The notes beneath the pieces are model-generated. The model saw only the letters and a list, made by a program, of their open reading frames with translations, was not told where the DNA came from and did not search any database. Positions 26,670 to 34,521 of a stretch of DNA of 64,000 nt are shown piece by piece (within the stretch, counting starts at the first letter, position 1; each line of letters begins with the position of its first letter). The position numbers were made by a program, and so were the translations under genes. This DNA comes from an uncultured Campylobacter sp. GTDB lineage: Bacteria; Campylobacterota; Campylobacteria; Campylobacterales; Campylobacteraceae. Location: the NCBI RefSeq assembly GCF_938017775.1, contig NZ_CALIIU010000038.1:62001-126000 (forward strand), written 5' to 3'.

Positions 26670-26973
26670 AATTTCAGGGGCTGTGCGCTCCGATTTCGCG
26701 AACTAAATTTAATAGCGAGATTTGAAATAAGCCTGCTCCGGGCGCATAAGCTTAACTCTCGATTTCGCAAGTTAAGCTTAGCGGCGAGCGCAAAAGCTCG
26801 CGACGAGCAGAACTCGCGCCCGTCGTGGCTTAAGCCTAGCGGTCGCTTAAAATTTAGCCGCCAGGCTTATCCTTTTAAATTTACGAGGCGCGCCGCTTCG
26901 TAAATTCATAACTCAAATTCCGCGTGCGGCGGCTAAATTTAAGGCGCGCGACTTCGCAAACTAAGGATCAAAG
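26670..26973 (+). other. Intergenic region rich in inverted repeats
   Basis: About 300 bp between the SPFH gene and hisIE. It holds a perfect 11-bp inverted repeat (26747-26780) and a second imperfect one around 26833-26870 (AAGCCTAGCGG with CCGCCAGGCTT). Short phrases of the form TTCGCRAACTAA or TTCGCAAGTTAA recur. No gene seen. Confidence 0.5.
26747..26780 (+). repeat. Perfect 11-bp inverted repeat
   Basis: TAAGCTTAACT, a 12-nt loop, then AGTTAAGCTTA. It could be a terminator stem for the ilvE-SPFH unit or a protein-binding site. No T run follows. Confidence 0.55.
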
Positions 26974-27984
26974 ATGAAGGTAGATTGGCAAAAACTGGGC
27001 GGGCTGCTCCCCGCGATCGTGCAGGATGCGGGTGACGGCGCGGTTTTGATGCTCGCGTATATGAACGAAGAGGCGCTAAGCCTGACGCTGCAAACGGGCT
27101 ACGCGCACTACTTCTCGCGCAGCAAGGGGCGCATCTGGAAAAAGGGCGAGGAGAGCAGGCATGTTCAGCTTGTGCGAGAGGCGTTTTTAGACTGCGATAA
27201 CGATACGCTGCTACTTAAAGTCGAGCAATGCGGTGGATCTGCCTGCCACACGGGCTCGCGAAGCTGTTTTTACAAAGAGATCTCGCTGCAAAAATGCGGT
27301 GAAAATTTCGATAGTTCGAGCGCTTGCGGCACGAAAAATTTCGCAGAGTACGGCTCTGCAACCCCTCTCGCGCAGAAAAATTCCGCGAATTCTCGCACAG
27401 GGCAAAATTCCGCTTCCTGCGACGGCTCGGCGGATTACGCGCCCAAAAATTCTACTACCTACTGCAGCAATCAGAGCTCCGCAATGCAAAGCCCCTCTGC
27501 GACGAATTCCGCGTTTACAAATTCCGCCGCAGAGCGCAGCGAGCAAAATTTAGACGCCGCCGCGCAAAATTCTACGCTCGAAAGCTCCGCAGAAAAAAGC
27601 CCGTACGGCATTTTGGACGAAATTTATCACGTCTGCTTGGATCGCAAGCTAAACGGTGAGCCCGCGCTCTCCTACGTCGCTTCGCTCTACGCGAAGGGCG
27701 AAAACGCCTATCTCAAAAAGATCACCGAGGAGGCGTGCGAGTTCGCGCTGGCTTGCAAAGACCTCTCGCGCAGAGAGCTTTACGCAGACGTCGCGCGCGA
27801 GGGCTTCGGCGAGCACAGAGCGGGCGAGCCGCGATACGACGTGATTTATGAGGGGGCGGATCTTTTATTTCACCTTCTGCTCGCACTTGCGGCGCACAAT
27901 ATCCATCCAGACGCCCTGCTTGACGAGCTAGCGCGCAGGCAAGGGCAAAGCGGCATCGAAGAAAAGCGCAGCCGAGAAAAATGA
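26974..27984 (+). CDS. hisIE: Bifunctional phosphoribosyl-AMP cyclohydrolase / phosphoribosyl-ATP pyrophosphatase with large linker
   Basis: It catalyses steps two and three of histidine synthesis. The N-terminal HisI domain (~1-107) has the metal-binding DCDNDT and the QCGGSACHTGSRSCFY cysteine signature. The C-terminal HisE domain (~209-336) has ITEEACEFALAC and YEGADLLFHLLLAL. HisIE proteins are usually ~200-230 residues; this one has 336. The excess is a ~100-residue Ser/Asn/Ala-rich linker between the two domains, plus a modest expansion inside HisE. The linker DNA carries ten RAATTY hexamers in ~300 bp. ATG 26974 follows AAGGATCA. It stands apart from other his genes. Confidence 0.92.
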   Translation: MKVDWQKLGGLLPAIVQDAGDGAVLMLAYMNEEALSLTLQTGYAHYFSRSKGRIWKKGEESRHVQLVREAFLDCDNDTLLLKVEQCGGSACHTGSRSCFYKEISLQKCGENFDSSSACGTKNFAEYGSATPLAQKNSANSRTGQNSASCDGSADYAPKNSTTYCSNQSSAMQSPSATNSAFTNSAAERSEQNLDAAAQNSTLESSAEKSPYGILDEIYHVCLDRKLNGEPALSYVASLYAKGENAYLKKITEEACEFALACKDLSRRELYADVAREGFGEHRAGEPRYDVIYEGADLLFHLLLALAAHNIHPDALLDELARRQGQSGIEEKRSREK

Positions 27985-28222
27985 TGCGTAAAATTTAATC
28001 GCGAAGACATCTTTTCCGCTTCCCCGCCTTACGCGGCGAGCAAAATTTAAAAAGCGACGCCGAAATTCTACGCCGAATTTCAGCGACGAAAGCATGCTTC
28101 AACCGCGCTATTGCCGTAAAATTTAATCGCGCTGCGCGAGCAAATCCGCGCGTAAATTTAAGCGCTTGCGTAAATCGTAAAATTTCACTAAAATTTTAAA
28201 ATCAAATTTTAAAGGATAGCTG

Positions 28223-29113
28223 ATGAAACAGATCACGATGCAGGAGGCTTTGGACGCGGTTGGCGAGCGCTACTGCAAAGGCCATCACTACGAAAGCGTA
28301 GCGCTAAGCGATGAGATGGTGCGCCGCATCTGCGAGGTAAAAAGCCTCGTAAATATGGGCTTTATAGCTACGACCATCACGGACGCGGCACTACAGCATC
28401 TAGCCACGCTACCGAAGCTTGCGTATCTGCTTTTGCAAGATAGCGATAAGATAAGCGGCGAGGGCTTTAGGCATTTTCGTAATCACGCCAAGCTCGAACA
28501 CGTCGGCATCGAAAACGTCAGTATCACGGATGAGGGGCTAAAAGCGATCGTGCAAATCCCGAAGCTAAAATCGCTGCGCCTGGTCAATTCGCACGTGAGC
28601 TTTGCGGGGCTGCTAGCCGCGGCAGATACGAAAATCCAGTTTTATCTTAGCGGCGGGCAGTTTAGCAAGGAGCAAATCGCGGAATTTGAGCAGGCGCAAA
28701 GAGACGCCGCAAAGAGCAAAAAGAAGCTTGATCCAGATGACCTGGCGGCGGCGCAGAGTGCGCTTTTAGAATTTTTCGCGGCGATGAGCGAGTGGGAGAA
28801 ATTTGCCACATCGCGAATCGATGACGCAGACGACGGCGAGGTGCAGCGCAGGTGCGAGGAGCTCTTTGCGCGCTACTGTACGCCCGTTAGGCGCAGCGGC
28901 TTCCGCCCCGAGGGCATCTCCTTTTCGATGATGGAGGGCGGCACCTACGGCGGGTACGAGCTAACGGACGCCGAATGCGAGAGCAAAAATAAAATTTACA
29001 TCTACGCCAAGGACGAACACGGCTTCGCGCGCCGCTTCCTGCTCGTGCGCAAGAATGGGCGCTGGCTCGTAGATAAATACCAAGGCATGGACAGCAAAAA
29101 CCGCGGGCTGTAA
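28223..29113 (+). CDS. Leucine-rich repeats fused to NTF2-like (immunity-type) domain
   Basis: 296 residues with no signal peptide. Residues ~35-135 form about four leucine-rich repeats (ITDAALQHLATLPKLAYLLL; SITDEGLKAIVQIPKLKSLRL). After a Lys-rich hinge, residues ~170-296 look like an NTF2-fold domain: a long helix (AAAQSALLEFFAAMSEWEKF), then strands ending in KDEHGFARRFLLVRKNGRWL. NTF2-fold domains of this kind occur among immunity proteins of polymorphic-toxin systems, which makes an immunity role plausible but unproven. AAAGGA precedes ATG 28223. No toxin gene is adjacent. Confidence 0.55.
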   Translation: MKQITMQEALDAVGERYCKGHHYESVALSDEMVRRICEVKSLVNMGFIATTITDAALQHLATLPKLAYLLLQDSDKISGEGFRHFRNHAKLEHVGIENVSITDEGLKAIVQIPKLKSLRLVNSHVSFAGLLAAADTKIQFYLSGGQFSKEQIAEFEQAQRDAAKSKKKLDPDDLAAAQSALLEFFAAMSEWEKFATSRIDDADDGEVQRRCEELFARYCTPVRRSGFRPEGISFSMMEGGTYGGYELTDAECESKNKIYIYAKDEHGFARRFLLVRKNGRWLVDKYQGMDSKNRGL

Positions 29114-29237
29114 AATTTGAGCGCAAAACGGGGTTTAAATTTCATTCTCGGCGCGATCGCAGAGATAAAATTTAGCCTGCCGCGGGCACTGTGATAAAAT
29201 TTCATCGGCGCTGCAAAAACAAAGATAAAGAGGGCAA

Positions 29238-29837
29238 ATGAGCGGTAAAATTTCTGCGTACGACGCGCACGGCGATCAAAGAAAGGTGCGAATGAAAAGG
29301 CGAATTTTCTCCGAGCTGGGCGGCTTCGTGGTGTACGAGCCCGCGCTACTCGCGCGCTATCTGGATGAGCACGGGCTTGCGAGCGGCGATGTTCTTGCCT
29401 ATTTTACGCAGACCGAGCACGGGGGCGCGGTCACAGAAGAGGGTATCGCGGTGCCGATATCGGGCGTCCGCAGCGATTATTACGATTTTGCGGTTACCGT
29501 GGGCGAGGCGAGCGAGGAGATATTCGCACAAGACGAAGCGAAAATCATCTCTCGCGGCTGGGTTTTTCATTCCTCGGGCACGCTAAAAATCGCAGGCATC
29601 GGCTATTTTAAAGATATGAGCTGCATTAGCGAGCAAAACAGCCTGAGTTTTCGCGTAGAGCGCGGTCGGTACAGCTTAGAAATTCTGGGCGGATACCGAG
29701 GCGCAAATTTTGGCGGCACGCCCGCTTCCCGCGATGATACGCCTATTTTAAGCGATACGCCCGTTTTTCATCTGCGGCTTACGCCTTCTGCCGAGCCTAA
29801 ATTTAGCGGCGATTTGGGAGCGTCATTTTATTTTTAA
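29238..29837 (+). CDS. Hypothetical soluble protein in putative immunity cluster
   Basis: 199 residues from ATG 29238 after AGAGGG. The family is not recognised. The first ~20 residues are weakly protein-like and ATG 29292 (MKRRIFSELGGFVVYEP) may be the real N-terminus. It is acidic and beta-rich, with a central SGVRSDYYDFAVTVGEASEE and a Gly-rich tail. It lies between the LRR/NTF2-like gene and a SUKH-like gene in the same orientation with ~130-bp gaps. By position it may be another immunity-type gene; there is no sequence evidence for that. Confidence 0.5.
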   Translation: MSGKISAYDAHGDQRKVRMKRRIFSELGGFVVYEPALLARYLDEHGLASGDVLAYFTQTEHGGAVTEEGIAVPISGVRSDYYDFAVTVGEASEEIFAQDEAKIISRGWVFHSSGTLKIAGIGYFKDMSCISEQNSLSFRVERGRYSLEILGGYRGANFGGTPASRDDTPILSDTPVFHLRLTPSAEPKFSGDLGASFYF

Positions 29838-29940
29838 CAGAATTTATAAAATTTTACGTAAAATTTCTCTTTTTATACGCAACAAGCAAGCAAAATTTTA
29901 TAAATTTAGCCGCATTTCACCGCTGCGCCCAGCAAAATGC

Positions 29941-29946
29941 TATAAT
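29941..29946 (+). promoter_or_regulatory. -10 element before the SUKH-like gene
   Basis: TATAAT lies 26 bp before ATG 29973, followed by GGGAGG as ribosome binding site. This makes the downstream gene its own transcription unit. Confidence 0.55.
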
Positions 29947-29972
29947 CGGCGCCAAATTACGGGAGGCGAGAG

Positions 29973-30500
29973 ATGGCTTTTGACAAACTTATGGACGCGC
30001 TAGCTCAAAACGGCTGGCAGATACGGCGCAGGGATGAAATTTGCCCGCCGCGGGGCGAATTTTTGGGCGGCAGATTTAAAAATTTAAGCGAAAATTTTTA
30101 CCGCTTCGTTTGCTCTTTTGAGACTTTACATGACGCTGCGGACGCCGTTTGGTTCGTGTCTGCTCGGGATTATGCGTCGTCAGGCGCGGATGAGGCGGAA
30201 TTTTGCTACGGAGATTTTGAAAAAGACAGCCTGGAGTGCGCGGCTAACGATGCGGAAAGAGCCGCCGTGAGCGCGTTTTGGAGCAGGTGCTTGCCGTTTT
30301 TATTTTCGGTCAGGGGCGAGCGCTGCTTTGCGGGCATCCTCACGCAGGGCACGGACGCAGGCAAGATCGTATTCGGCGCGGAACCGATCTACGAGGATGC
30401 CCTGGTCATCGCGCAAAACCTTGAGGAATTTATCGCTCTTTTCCTCGCCGCACTCACGGACAAAAGCGCCGCGAAATATCCGCTTTCTTGTTTTGCGTAG
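29973..30500 (+). CDS. SUKH (SMI1/KNR4)-like protein, possible immunity protein
   Basis: 175 acidic residues. The C-terminal half fits the SUKH pattern: AFWSRCLPFLFSVRGERCFA, then GKIVFGAEPIYEDALVIAQN and LEEFIALFLAAL. SUKH proteins are common immunity proteins against nuclease and deaminase toxins of contact-dependent systems, and some have housekeeping roles. The N-terminal half (GWQIRRRDEICPPRGEF) is not diagnostic. Own -10 box and a strong GGGAGG ribosome binding site. No toxin visible nearby. Confidence 0.55.
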   Translation: MAFDKLMDALAQNGWQIRRRDEICPPRGEFLGGRFKNLSENFYRFVCSFETLHDAADAVWFVSARDYASSGADEAEFCYGDFEKDSLECAANDAERAAVSAFWSRCLPFLFSVRGERCFAGILTQGTDAGKIVFGAEPIYEDALVIAQNLEEFIALFLAALTDKSAAKYPLSCFA

Positions 30501-30670
30501 CAGCATGCGATACGAACAAAGCGGTACTGCGAGCGCGAGTAGAACAGCGGCGGGATGCGGGTAAATTTTAGCCTCGCGCAAAATATGCGCCGCGGATCAT
30601 ATCGGAGAGTAAAATTTCGCCCGATGTTTAGAGTAAAGCGCGGAAAAAGCGGTGCCACAAATTATACGAG

Positions 30671-31040
30671 CTACAGAAGTCTGCCCGCACAGCCCTGCCA
30701 GCCTATCTCCTTAAGTGCTTCAAGAATATCATCGTTTTGAAATTTAATGCTTACCGATAGAAACGGACAGCGCTCCACCCGTCCTAAAAGCGGTAAGTCA
30801 CTTGCGCAAAGTAGGAATTTCTGCATGTCGTAGCGATACTGCTTGCCTCTAAATTCCACCATTTTACCGCCGCGCAGACACAAGCACACGCCAGGCTCAT
30901 AGATCGTCGCGATGAAGTCTGGGGCTTTTTTGACGATAAAAGCTAAGCGCCCCTATAGGCTTCTGAGCGTGCCCCTAGGCGGGATATAGCTCGTCCGCGA
31001 TCTTTGTGGCGTCTTTTAAAATTTTATCTACTTCGTTCAT
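30671..31040 (-). pseudogene. Remnant of an AraC-family regulator (N-terminal domain only)
   Basis: The minus-strand start ATG 31040 has a good ribosome binding site (AAAGGAG) and reads MNEVDKILKDATKIADELYP, then hits TAG. Further on, in a shifted frame, comes IVKKAPDFIATIYEPGVCLC, then a continuous run to 30671 containing KQYRYDMQKFLLCASDLPLL and GRVERCPFLSVSIKFQNDDI. These match the N-terminal domain of the intact regulator at 32542 (FYEYDEQRYLLAATHIP; GCPYLAIKINFELEDIL). The helix-turn-helix domain is gone. It lies just upstream of the alcohol dehydrogenase on the opposite strand, where a divergent regulator would be expected. Confidence 0.75.
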
Positions 31041-31135
31041 CCCCTCTCCTTTAAATTTACGCGGGTTATACTTAAATTTGCACGATTGGGCAAGGAATTT
31101 GGACTATCGTGCTACCGCAAAATTTTAAAAAAGGC

Positions 31136-31141
31136 TATAAT
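31136..31141 (+). promoter_or_regulatory. -10 element of alcohol dehydrogenase promoter
   Basis: TATAAT lies 28 bp before ATG 31169, and AAAGGAG follows as ribosome binding site. An AraC-type activator would be expected to bind upstream, in the stretch next to the regulator remnant. Confidence 0.6.
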
Positions 31142-31168
31142 TTAGCAACTTTATTTAAAGGAGAGAAT

Positions 31169-32314
31169 ATGATAGATTTTAGTTTTTACAACCCCGTGAG
31201 GATAGAATTCGGCAAGGATAAAGAAAAGCATATCGGGCAGTATATGAAGGAAGCGGGCGCGAAAAAAGCTCTCGTGTTATACGGTAGCGAGCGCGTGCGA
31301 AAAAGTGGTCTGATGGACGTCGTGGAGGGCAGTTTAAAGGCAAGCAGTATAGAATTTGCGCAACTTGGCGGCATAAAATCAAATCCCGTGTTAAGTAAAG
31401 TAAATGAAGCGATCAAGCTCGCTAAAGAATTCGGCGCCGATAGTGTGCTTGCTGTGGGCGGCGGAAGCGTGCTGGACTCGGCGAAAGCCGTAGCCGCGGG
31501 CGCTTGCTACGAGGGCGACGTGTGGGATTTTTTCACCGGCAAAAATCCTAGCGCCGCGCTTAAAATTTTTGACATCATCACCCTCGCCGCGACGGGCTCG
31601 GAGATGAACTGCGGCGGAGTGGTGACTAAGGAGCAGACCAAGCAAAAATACCCGATCAGCGCGCCGTGTCTATACCCGAAGGTCTCGGTCATAAACCCGC
31701 AGCTGCAAGCAACCGTCAGCCGCGAGTATCTCGTATATAGCGCGAGCGACATCGTCGCGCACAGCATCGAGGGATATTTTACCGCTAGCGTCCACCCGGG
31801 CATCGTGCGAGCCTATATCGAAGCCAACATCAAAACCGTCATCCGCACGACTGAAGCTCTGCTTGCAGATCCGAGCGATTACGATGCGCGCGCCGAGTTT
31901 GCATGGGCTGCTACGATGGCGCTAAACGGACTAACCTACGTGGGCGTGGGCGGCTTCGGCTATCCGAATCATATGATAGAGCATGCGATGAGCGCGGTCG
32001 TGGACTGCGCGCACGGAGCCGGTCTTAGCGTGGTAATGCCTGCGTGGATGAGGTGGTATAAGGATAGGAATTTAAGCGCATTTGAGCGTTTCGCTCGTGA
32101 AATTTTCGGCCTTAAAAGCGCGGATGAAGGCACCCTGGCGCTTAAGGCGTGGTTTGATAAGATCGGTACGCCTACTAGCCTCGCGCAGCTTGGCATCGAA
32201 GGTAAGGTACTAGACGAGGTCATAGACGTAGCCGCGACAAACGCCAAAGCGTGGAATATGGTGGAGCTCTACAGCCGCGAAAATATCGTTAAAATTCTTG
32301 AGCTGGCAAGATAA
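31169..32314 (+). CDS. Iron-containing alcohol dehydrogenase (YqhD/BDH-like aldehyde reductase)
   Basis: 381 residues from ATG 31169. A nucleotide-binding GGGSVLDSAKAVA is near residue 95, and the group III ADH metal ligands appear as SASDIVAHSIEGYF, NHMIEHAMSAVVDCAHGAGL (His, His). It should reduce aldehydes with NAD(P)H in the cytoplasm. E. coli YqhD, next to an AraC regulator (YqhC) and an aldo-keto reductase (DkgA), detoxifies short aldehydes. The same three gene types lie here in a row, which supports an aldehyde-stress role. A terminator hairpin follows the gene. Confidence 0.85.
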   Translation: MIDFSFYNPVRIEFGKDKEKHIGQYMKEAGAKKALVLYGSERVRKSGLMDVVEGSLKASSIEFAQLGGIKSNPVLSKVNEAIKLAKEFGADSVLAVGGGSVLDSAKAVAAGACYEGDVWDFFTGKNPSAALKIFDIITLAATGSEMNCGGVVTKEQTKQKYPISAPCLYPKVSVINPQLQATVSREYLVYSASDIVAHSIEGYFTASVHPGIVRAYIEANIKTVIRTTEALLADPSDYDARAEFAWAATMALNGLTYVGVGGFGYPNHMIEHAMSAVVDCAHGAGLSVVMPAWMRWYKDRNLSAFERFAREIFGLKSADEGTLALKAWFDKIGTPTSLAQLGIEGKVLDEVIDVAATNAKAWNMVELYSRENIVKILELAR

Positions 32315-32369
32315 ATTTAAATGGAGTAAATCGGCTTATGTCTTTAGCCTCTTGCTTTGACTTTTGATT

Positions 32370-32406
32370 TTCGGACGGTCGTTAAACCGTCCGAATTTAT
32401 CATTTT
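32370..32406 (+). terminator. Intrinsic terminator after alcohol dehydrogenase
   Basis: TTCGGACGGT, a 6-nt loop (CGTTAA) and ACCGTCCGAA form a perfect 10-bp stem followed by TTTATCATTTT. It lies 56 bp after the stop and separates the dehydrogenase from the AraC gene. Confidence 0.8.
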
Positions 32407-32541
32407 GGATTGAGCTCTTTTAAATATTTGGCTAGCCGACTTTGCCTATTTACTTGCTAAATTTGAGAAAGTGGGCCGGTGGATATTCGCAGCTTGCTAT
32501 TTTATAAATTTTACTAAAATTCAAAAAATCAAGGAGGCACA

Positions 32542-33408
32542 ATGAGCAAGATAGATGAAATTTGCAAGTATTTGGGCGCTAAATTTAGCTCAGACGGCAA
32601 GATACAAAGCGATATAAAGGAGCTATTTATCTACCGAGCAAGCGTGCCGACCGAGTTTTTAACCGGCGTTTACGAGCCGGCGCTTTGCATAGTTTTTAAA
32701 GGTTCAAAACTAGCCAAAGTCGGTAAAGATTTTTACGAGTACGATGAGCAGCGCTATCTGCTAGCCGCTACGCATATCCCCGCCGTTGCGAAGATCAAAG
32801 GCTGCCCGTATCTAGCCATAAAGATCAACTTCGAGTTAGAAGATATCTTAAGCGTGATCGAGAGCATTTGCGGCGCCGAGAGCAAAAAGGGCGAGTTTGC
32901 AGGGCTGGCTCTTGGAGCGGTAGATGATGAGCTGCTTGAAGCCGTATTTAAATTTATCCGTTTGCTAGAGCGTCCAAACGATGCTAAATTTTTAGCAAAG
33001 CTCGCGATAAAGGAAATTTTATACATACTCTTAAAGGGCAAAAACGGCGATTTCTTGCGTCAATACGCAATGCTAGAAACCATAGAAAACCGCATCACGC
33101 GCGCCGCTAAAGAGATAAAATTAAACTACGCCGAGGCGATAAATATCGAAAATTTAGCCAGAAAGCTCGGTATCAGCGCATCGTCGCTATATCATAACTT
33201 CAAGCGTATCACGGCGCTTAGTCCGCTTCAATTTCAAAAAAAGATCCGCCTCGAAGAGGCAAAAAATCTCTTGATAAATCAAAATTTAGACGCCGCAGAG
33301 GCTGCATTTGCCGTCGGCTACGCGAGCCCGTCGCAGTTTAATAGAGAGTACTCCAGGATGTTTGGCATGCCTCCTAAGGCGCACGTCTTAGCCATAACTG
33401 GCGCTTAA
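32542..33408 (+). CDS. AraC-family transcriptional regulator (YqhC-like)
   Basis: 288 residues. The N-terminal AraC-type sensor domain (~20-150) has VYEPALCIVFKGSKLAKVG. The C-terminal ~100 residues contain two helix-turn-helix units: NIENLARKLGISASSLYHNF and the family signature around DAAEAAFAVGYASPSQFNREYSRMFGMPP. It probably activates the flanking dehydrogenase and aldo-keto reductase genes, as YqhC does for yqhD-dkgA. AAGGAGG precedes ATG 32542. The N-terminal domain has a decayed relative at 30671-31040. Confidence 0.88.
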   Translation: MSKIDEICKYLGAKFSSDGKIQSDIKELFIYRASVPTEFLTGVYEPALCIVFKGSKLAKVGKDFYEYDEQRYLLAATHIPAVAKIKGCPYLAIKINFELEDILSVIESICGAESKKGEFAGLALGAVDDELLEAVFKFIRLLERPNDAKFLAKLAIKEILYILLKGKNGDFLRQYAMLETIENRITRAAKEIKLNYAEAINIENLARKLGISASSLYHNFKRITALSPLQFQKKIRLEEAKNLLINQNLDAAEAAFAVGYASPSQFNREYSRMFGMPPKAHVLAITGA

Positions 33409-33590
33409 ATTTAGTGCGGGCAGGTCTGCTGTCTCTCGTTGATTTTATCTCCCAAGCCTCTTTTATCTAAATTTAGATTTTCGACCCACCCCAACTACAA
33501 ATTTGATCTAAATTTTGTATTTTTTATAATATTTGCAGAAATAGGCAATGATTTTACAGGATCGTTCTACCTCCTTTTTTTTAAAACCGT

Positions 33591-33596
33591 TATAAT
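33591..33596 (+). promoter_or_regulatory. -10 element of the aldo-keto reductase promoter
   Basis: TATAAT lies 38 bp before ATG 33634 and is preceded by a run of nine T, typical of Campylobacter promoters. It probably drives the whole reductase-hydrolase-flavodoxin unit. Confidence 0.65.
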
Positions 33597-33633
33597 CACT
33601 TCAGTTAAAAAATTAAAATTACAAGGAGTAAAA

Positions 33634-34485
33634 ATGCAGTATTTAACCTTAAACGACGGCAACAAAATGCCGATTTTAGGCTACGGAGTGTATCAGGTGG
33701 AGCCCGCAGAGGCTCAAAGGTGCGTTGAGGATGCGATTGGCGTGGGTTACCGCCTCATCGACACTGCGCAGTCTTATCATAACGAAGAGGGCGTTGGCGC
33801 GGCGGTTAAAGCGGCAATAGCCGGCGGCGTGAAACGCGAAGAGCTTTTTATAACGACAAAGCTTTGGGTGAGCGACGTAAGCGAGGATAGAGCGCTAAAA
33901 GCCTTTGATGCGTCGATGAAAAAGCTAGGGCTTGATTATCTCGATCTGTATCTCATCCATCAGCCATATAGCGACACTTACGGCGCATGGCGAGCGATGA
34001 GTAGGCTTAAAAAAGAGAGTCGCATCCGCAGCATCGGCGTTAGTAACTTTAACCCCGGCCAAATTATGGACTTTGCGATAAACAACGAGATAAAGCCCGC
34101 GATAAATCAGATCGAGTGCAATCCTTTTCATCAGCAACTCGCAGCGCAGGTAAATTTAAAGGAGCTCGGCATCGCGATGCAAAGCTGGGCACCTTTTGGC
34201 GAGGGTAGAAAGGATATGTTTGGCAACGCAGCGCTAAAAATGATCGCACAAAAGCAAGGCAGAAGCGTGGCTCAAGTGATTTTACGCTGGCTCGTGCAGC
34301 GCGGTATCGTCGTCATACCAAAGAGCGTGAGTAAAGAGCGCATGGCGGAAAATTTCAATATATTTGACTTCTCGCTAAGCGAGGCGGATATGCAAACGAT
34401 CGCAAGGCTAGACGATGGTGCGAGCCTATTTTTCGATCACAGCGATCCGCAGATAGTAAAGATGATAAATAACCTATTAAGATAA
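33634..34485 (+). CDS. Aldo/keto reductase (DkgA-like)
   Basis: 283 residues from ATG 33634 (CAAGGAG upstream); the frame is open further upstream, but that part contains the promoter and is not protein-like. Signatures are VGYRLIDTAQSYHNEEGVG (catalytic Asp and Tyr), LFITTKLW (catalytic Lys), DYLDLYLIHQP (His) and VVIPKSVSKERMAENF for NADPH binding. It is a (beta/alpha)8 NADPH-dependent carbonyl reductase. Neighbours and order match the yqhD/dkgA aldehyde-response locus. The next gene begins 36 bp after its stop. Confidence 0.92.
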   Translation: MQYLTLNDGNKMPILGYGVYQVEPAEAQRCVEDAIGVGYRLIDTAQSYHNEEGVGAAVKAAIAGGVKREELFITTKLWVSDVSEDRALKAFDASMKKLGLDYLDLYLIHQPYSDTYGAWRAMSRLKKESRIRSIGVSNFNPGQIMDFAINNEIKPAINQIECNPFHQQLAAQVNLKELGIAMQSWAPFGEGRKDMFGNAALKMIAQKQGRSVAQVILRWLVQRGIVVIPKSVSKERMAENFNIFDFSLSEADMQTIARLDDGASLFFDHSDPQIVKMINNLLR

Positions 34486-34521
34486 GTTCGGCTTCGCCGG
34501 CTAAATTTAAAAAGGTTAAAT

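Noticed and set aside
33439..33633. N-terminal extension of the aldo-keto reductase
   Set aside because: The extra ~65 residues have no family similarity and contain the TATAAT promoter; ATG 33634 has CAAGGAG.
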